A stretch of 7,404 bases of DNA, from positions 1 through 7,404 of the forward strand of contig CADBRK010000200.1 in the NCBI GenBank assembly GCA_902797065.1, given 5' to 3'. Shown one piece after another: positions 6,591-7,404 of this stretch. Numbering within the stretch: position 1 is the stretch's first letter; the number at the start of each line of letters is the position of its first letter. The translations under genes and the position numbers were made by a program. Origin of the DNA: an uncultured Ruminococcus sp. Its GTDB lineage: Bacteria > Bacillota > Clostridia > Oscillospirales > Acutalibacteraceae. The notes under the pieces were generated by a model. The model was not told where the DNA came from. It saw nothing but the letters and a program-made list of their open reading frames with translations, and ran no database searches.

Positions 6591-7404
6591 ATGCCGATAA
6601 ACATTCCGGGCGATCTGCCCGCCGTAAAGATCCTCGAGCAGGAGAACGTATTCGTCATGACGGACGAGCGGGCAAAATCTCAGGATATACGTCCGCTGAA
6701 AATACTGATACTCAACCTCATGCCAACGAAGATCGTGACCGAAACTCAGCTTCTTCGTCTGCTCGGCAACAGTCCGCTGCAGGTGGACATCGAGCTTCTG
6801 CAGATGGCGTCTCACGTATCAAAAAACACACCGCAGGATCATCTCACATCATTCTATAAGGTTTTCGACGATGTGAAGAACAACTTCTACGACGGCATGA
6901 TAATCACGGGCGCACCCGTAGAGCTGCTGAATTTCGACGAGGTCGATTACTGGGAAGAACTGTGTACCATAATGAAATGGAGCAAGAAGAACGTGTGCTC
7001 GACAATGCACATATGCTGGGGCGCTCAGGCGGGACTGTTCTATCACTACGGCGTGAGGAAATTCGCCTTTGACGAAAAGCTGTCGGGAGTATATTCGCAC
7101 AGGGTACTCAATTCGATGCACCCGCTGATGAGAGGAATCGACGACGTGTTCTATCTGCCTCATTCGAGAAACACCGGCGTTAAAACGTCGGATATACAAA
7201 AGCACTCAAAGCTTGAGATACTCTCAATGTCCGACGAGGCGGGAGCGTCTATAATAGCCGACAAAAAAGGCAGGCAGTTCTTTATACTCGGTCACCCCGA
7301 ATACGACAGAGAAACGCTCAAAAACGAGTTTTTCAGAGATCTGAACAAGGGCATAGACCCGAAGATACCAAAGAATTATTTCCCCGAAAACAACACCGAC
7401 AAAA
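6591..7404 (+). CDS. metA: Homoserine O-acyltransferase (predicted acetyltransferase), 3' end cut
   Basis: First committed step of methionine synthesis in the cytoplasm: it acylates the homoserine hydroxyl using an acyl-CoA. The 271 residues present are most of the roughly 300-310 usual for MetA; only the C-terminal end is missing. The N-terminus MPINIP, the [13 protein letters not shown] and LLGNSPLQV blocks, ITGAPVE, and [13 protein letters not shown] are all family signatures. The expected catalytic residues are in place: Cys142 nucleophile in HICWGAQ, with His235 and Glu237 in GHPEYDR. Residue 111 is Glu (GAPVE). In characterised MetA enzymes Glu111 goes with acetyl-CoA and Gly111 (as in E. 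coli) with succinyl-CoA, so acetyltransferase activity is predicted despite the common 'succinyltransferase' label. It follows proS after 149 bp on the same strand, with no visible SAM-responsive leader. Confidence 0.96.
   Translation, partial: MPINIPGDLPAVKILEQENVFVMTDERAKSQDIRPLKILILNLMPTKIVTETQLLRLLGNSPLQVDIELLQMASHVSKNTPQDHLTSFYKVFDDVKNNFYDGMIITGAPVELLNFDEVDYWEELCTIMKWSKKNVCSTMHICWGAQAGLFYHYGVRKFAFDEKLSGVYSHRVLNSMHPLMRGIDDVFYLPHSRNTGVKTSDIQKHSKLEILSMSDEAGASIIADKKGRQFFILGHPEYDRETLKNEFFRDLNKGIDPKIPKNYFPENNTDK

Overview
The window looks like the chromosome of a low-to-mid GC Gram-positive gut or rumen Clostridium relative, most likely in or near Ruminococcus. The grounds are strong AGGAGG-type ribosome binding sites, AT-rich intergenic DNA with sigma-A-like promoters, an archaeal/eukaryotic-type prolyl-tRNA synthetase, a Bacillus/Clostridium-type MetA, and a very large secreted repeat protein of the kind common in Ruminococcaceae. 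The genus is inferred from style, not shown by a marker.

Layout. Positions 4560 down to 1 (minus strand) are one uninterrupted reading frame of 1520 codons that runs off the left edge. It has a signal peptide, a right-handed beta-helix built from about 18 'NGGTF' rungs, mixed extracellular modules including InlB/Flg_new-like repeats, two 77-residue tandem modules, and an extreme tail of (PSDSDK)n encoded by sixteen perfect-length 18-bp units. This is a surface or secreted protein of unknown ligand; its C-terminal end (anchor, dockerin or nothing) lies outside the window. Positions 4577-5001 are a 425-bp divergent intergenic region. It holds a candidate minus-strand promoter for the surface gene, a back-to-back plus-strand promoter candidate, an imperfect palindromic repeat, a plus-strand intrinsic-terminator-like hairpin, and then a separate, well-formed promoter for proS. 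This arrangement leaves room for a small plus-strand RNA of about 215 nt that is not simply the proS leader.

Positions 5002-6441 (plus) are proS, complete. After a 149-bp gap with a weak terminator-like hairpin and AT-rich low-complexity repeats, metA begins at 6591 and runs off the right edge with 271 codons present, including its whole catalytic triad. Residue 111 is Glu, which predicts acetyl-CoA rather than succinyl-CoA as acyl donor. proS and metA are both housekeeping genes (translation; methionine synthesis), and nothing seen links them functionally to the surface protein. No T-box was recognised before proS and no SAM riboswitch before metA.

The points most worth a second look are the repeat architecture of the surface protein (purely synonymous variation across the 18-bp array; about 18 beta-helix rungs with an acidic/aromatic face) and the unexplained transcription-unit-like segment at 4643-4893.
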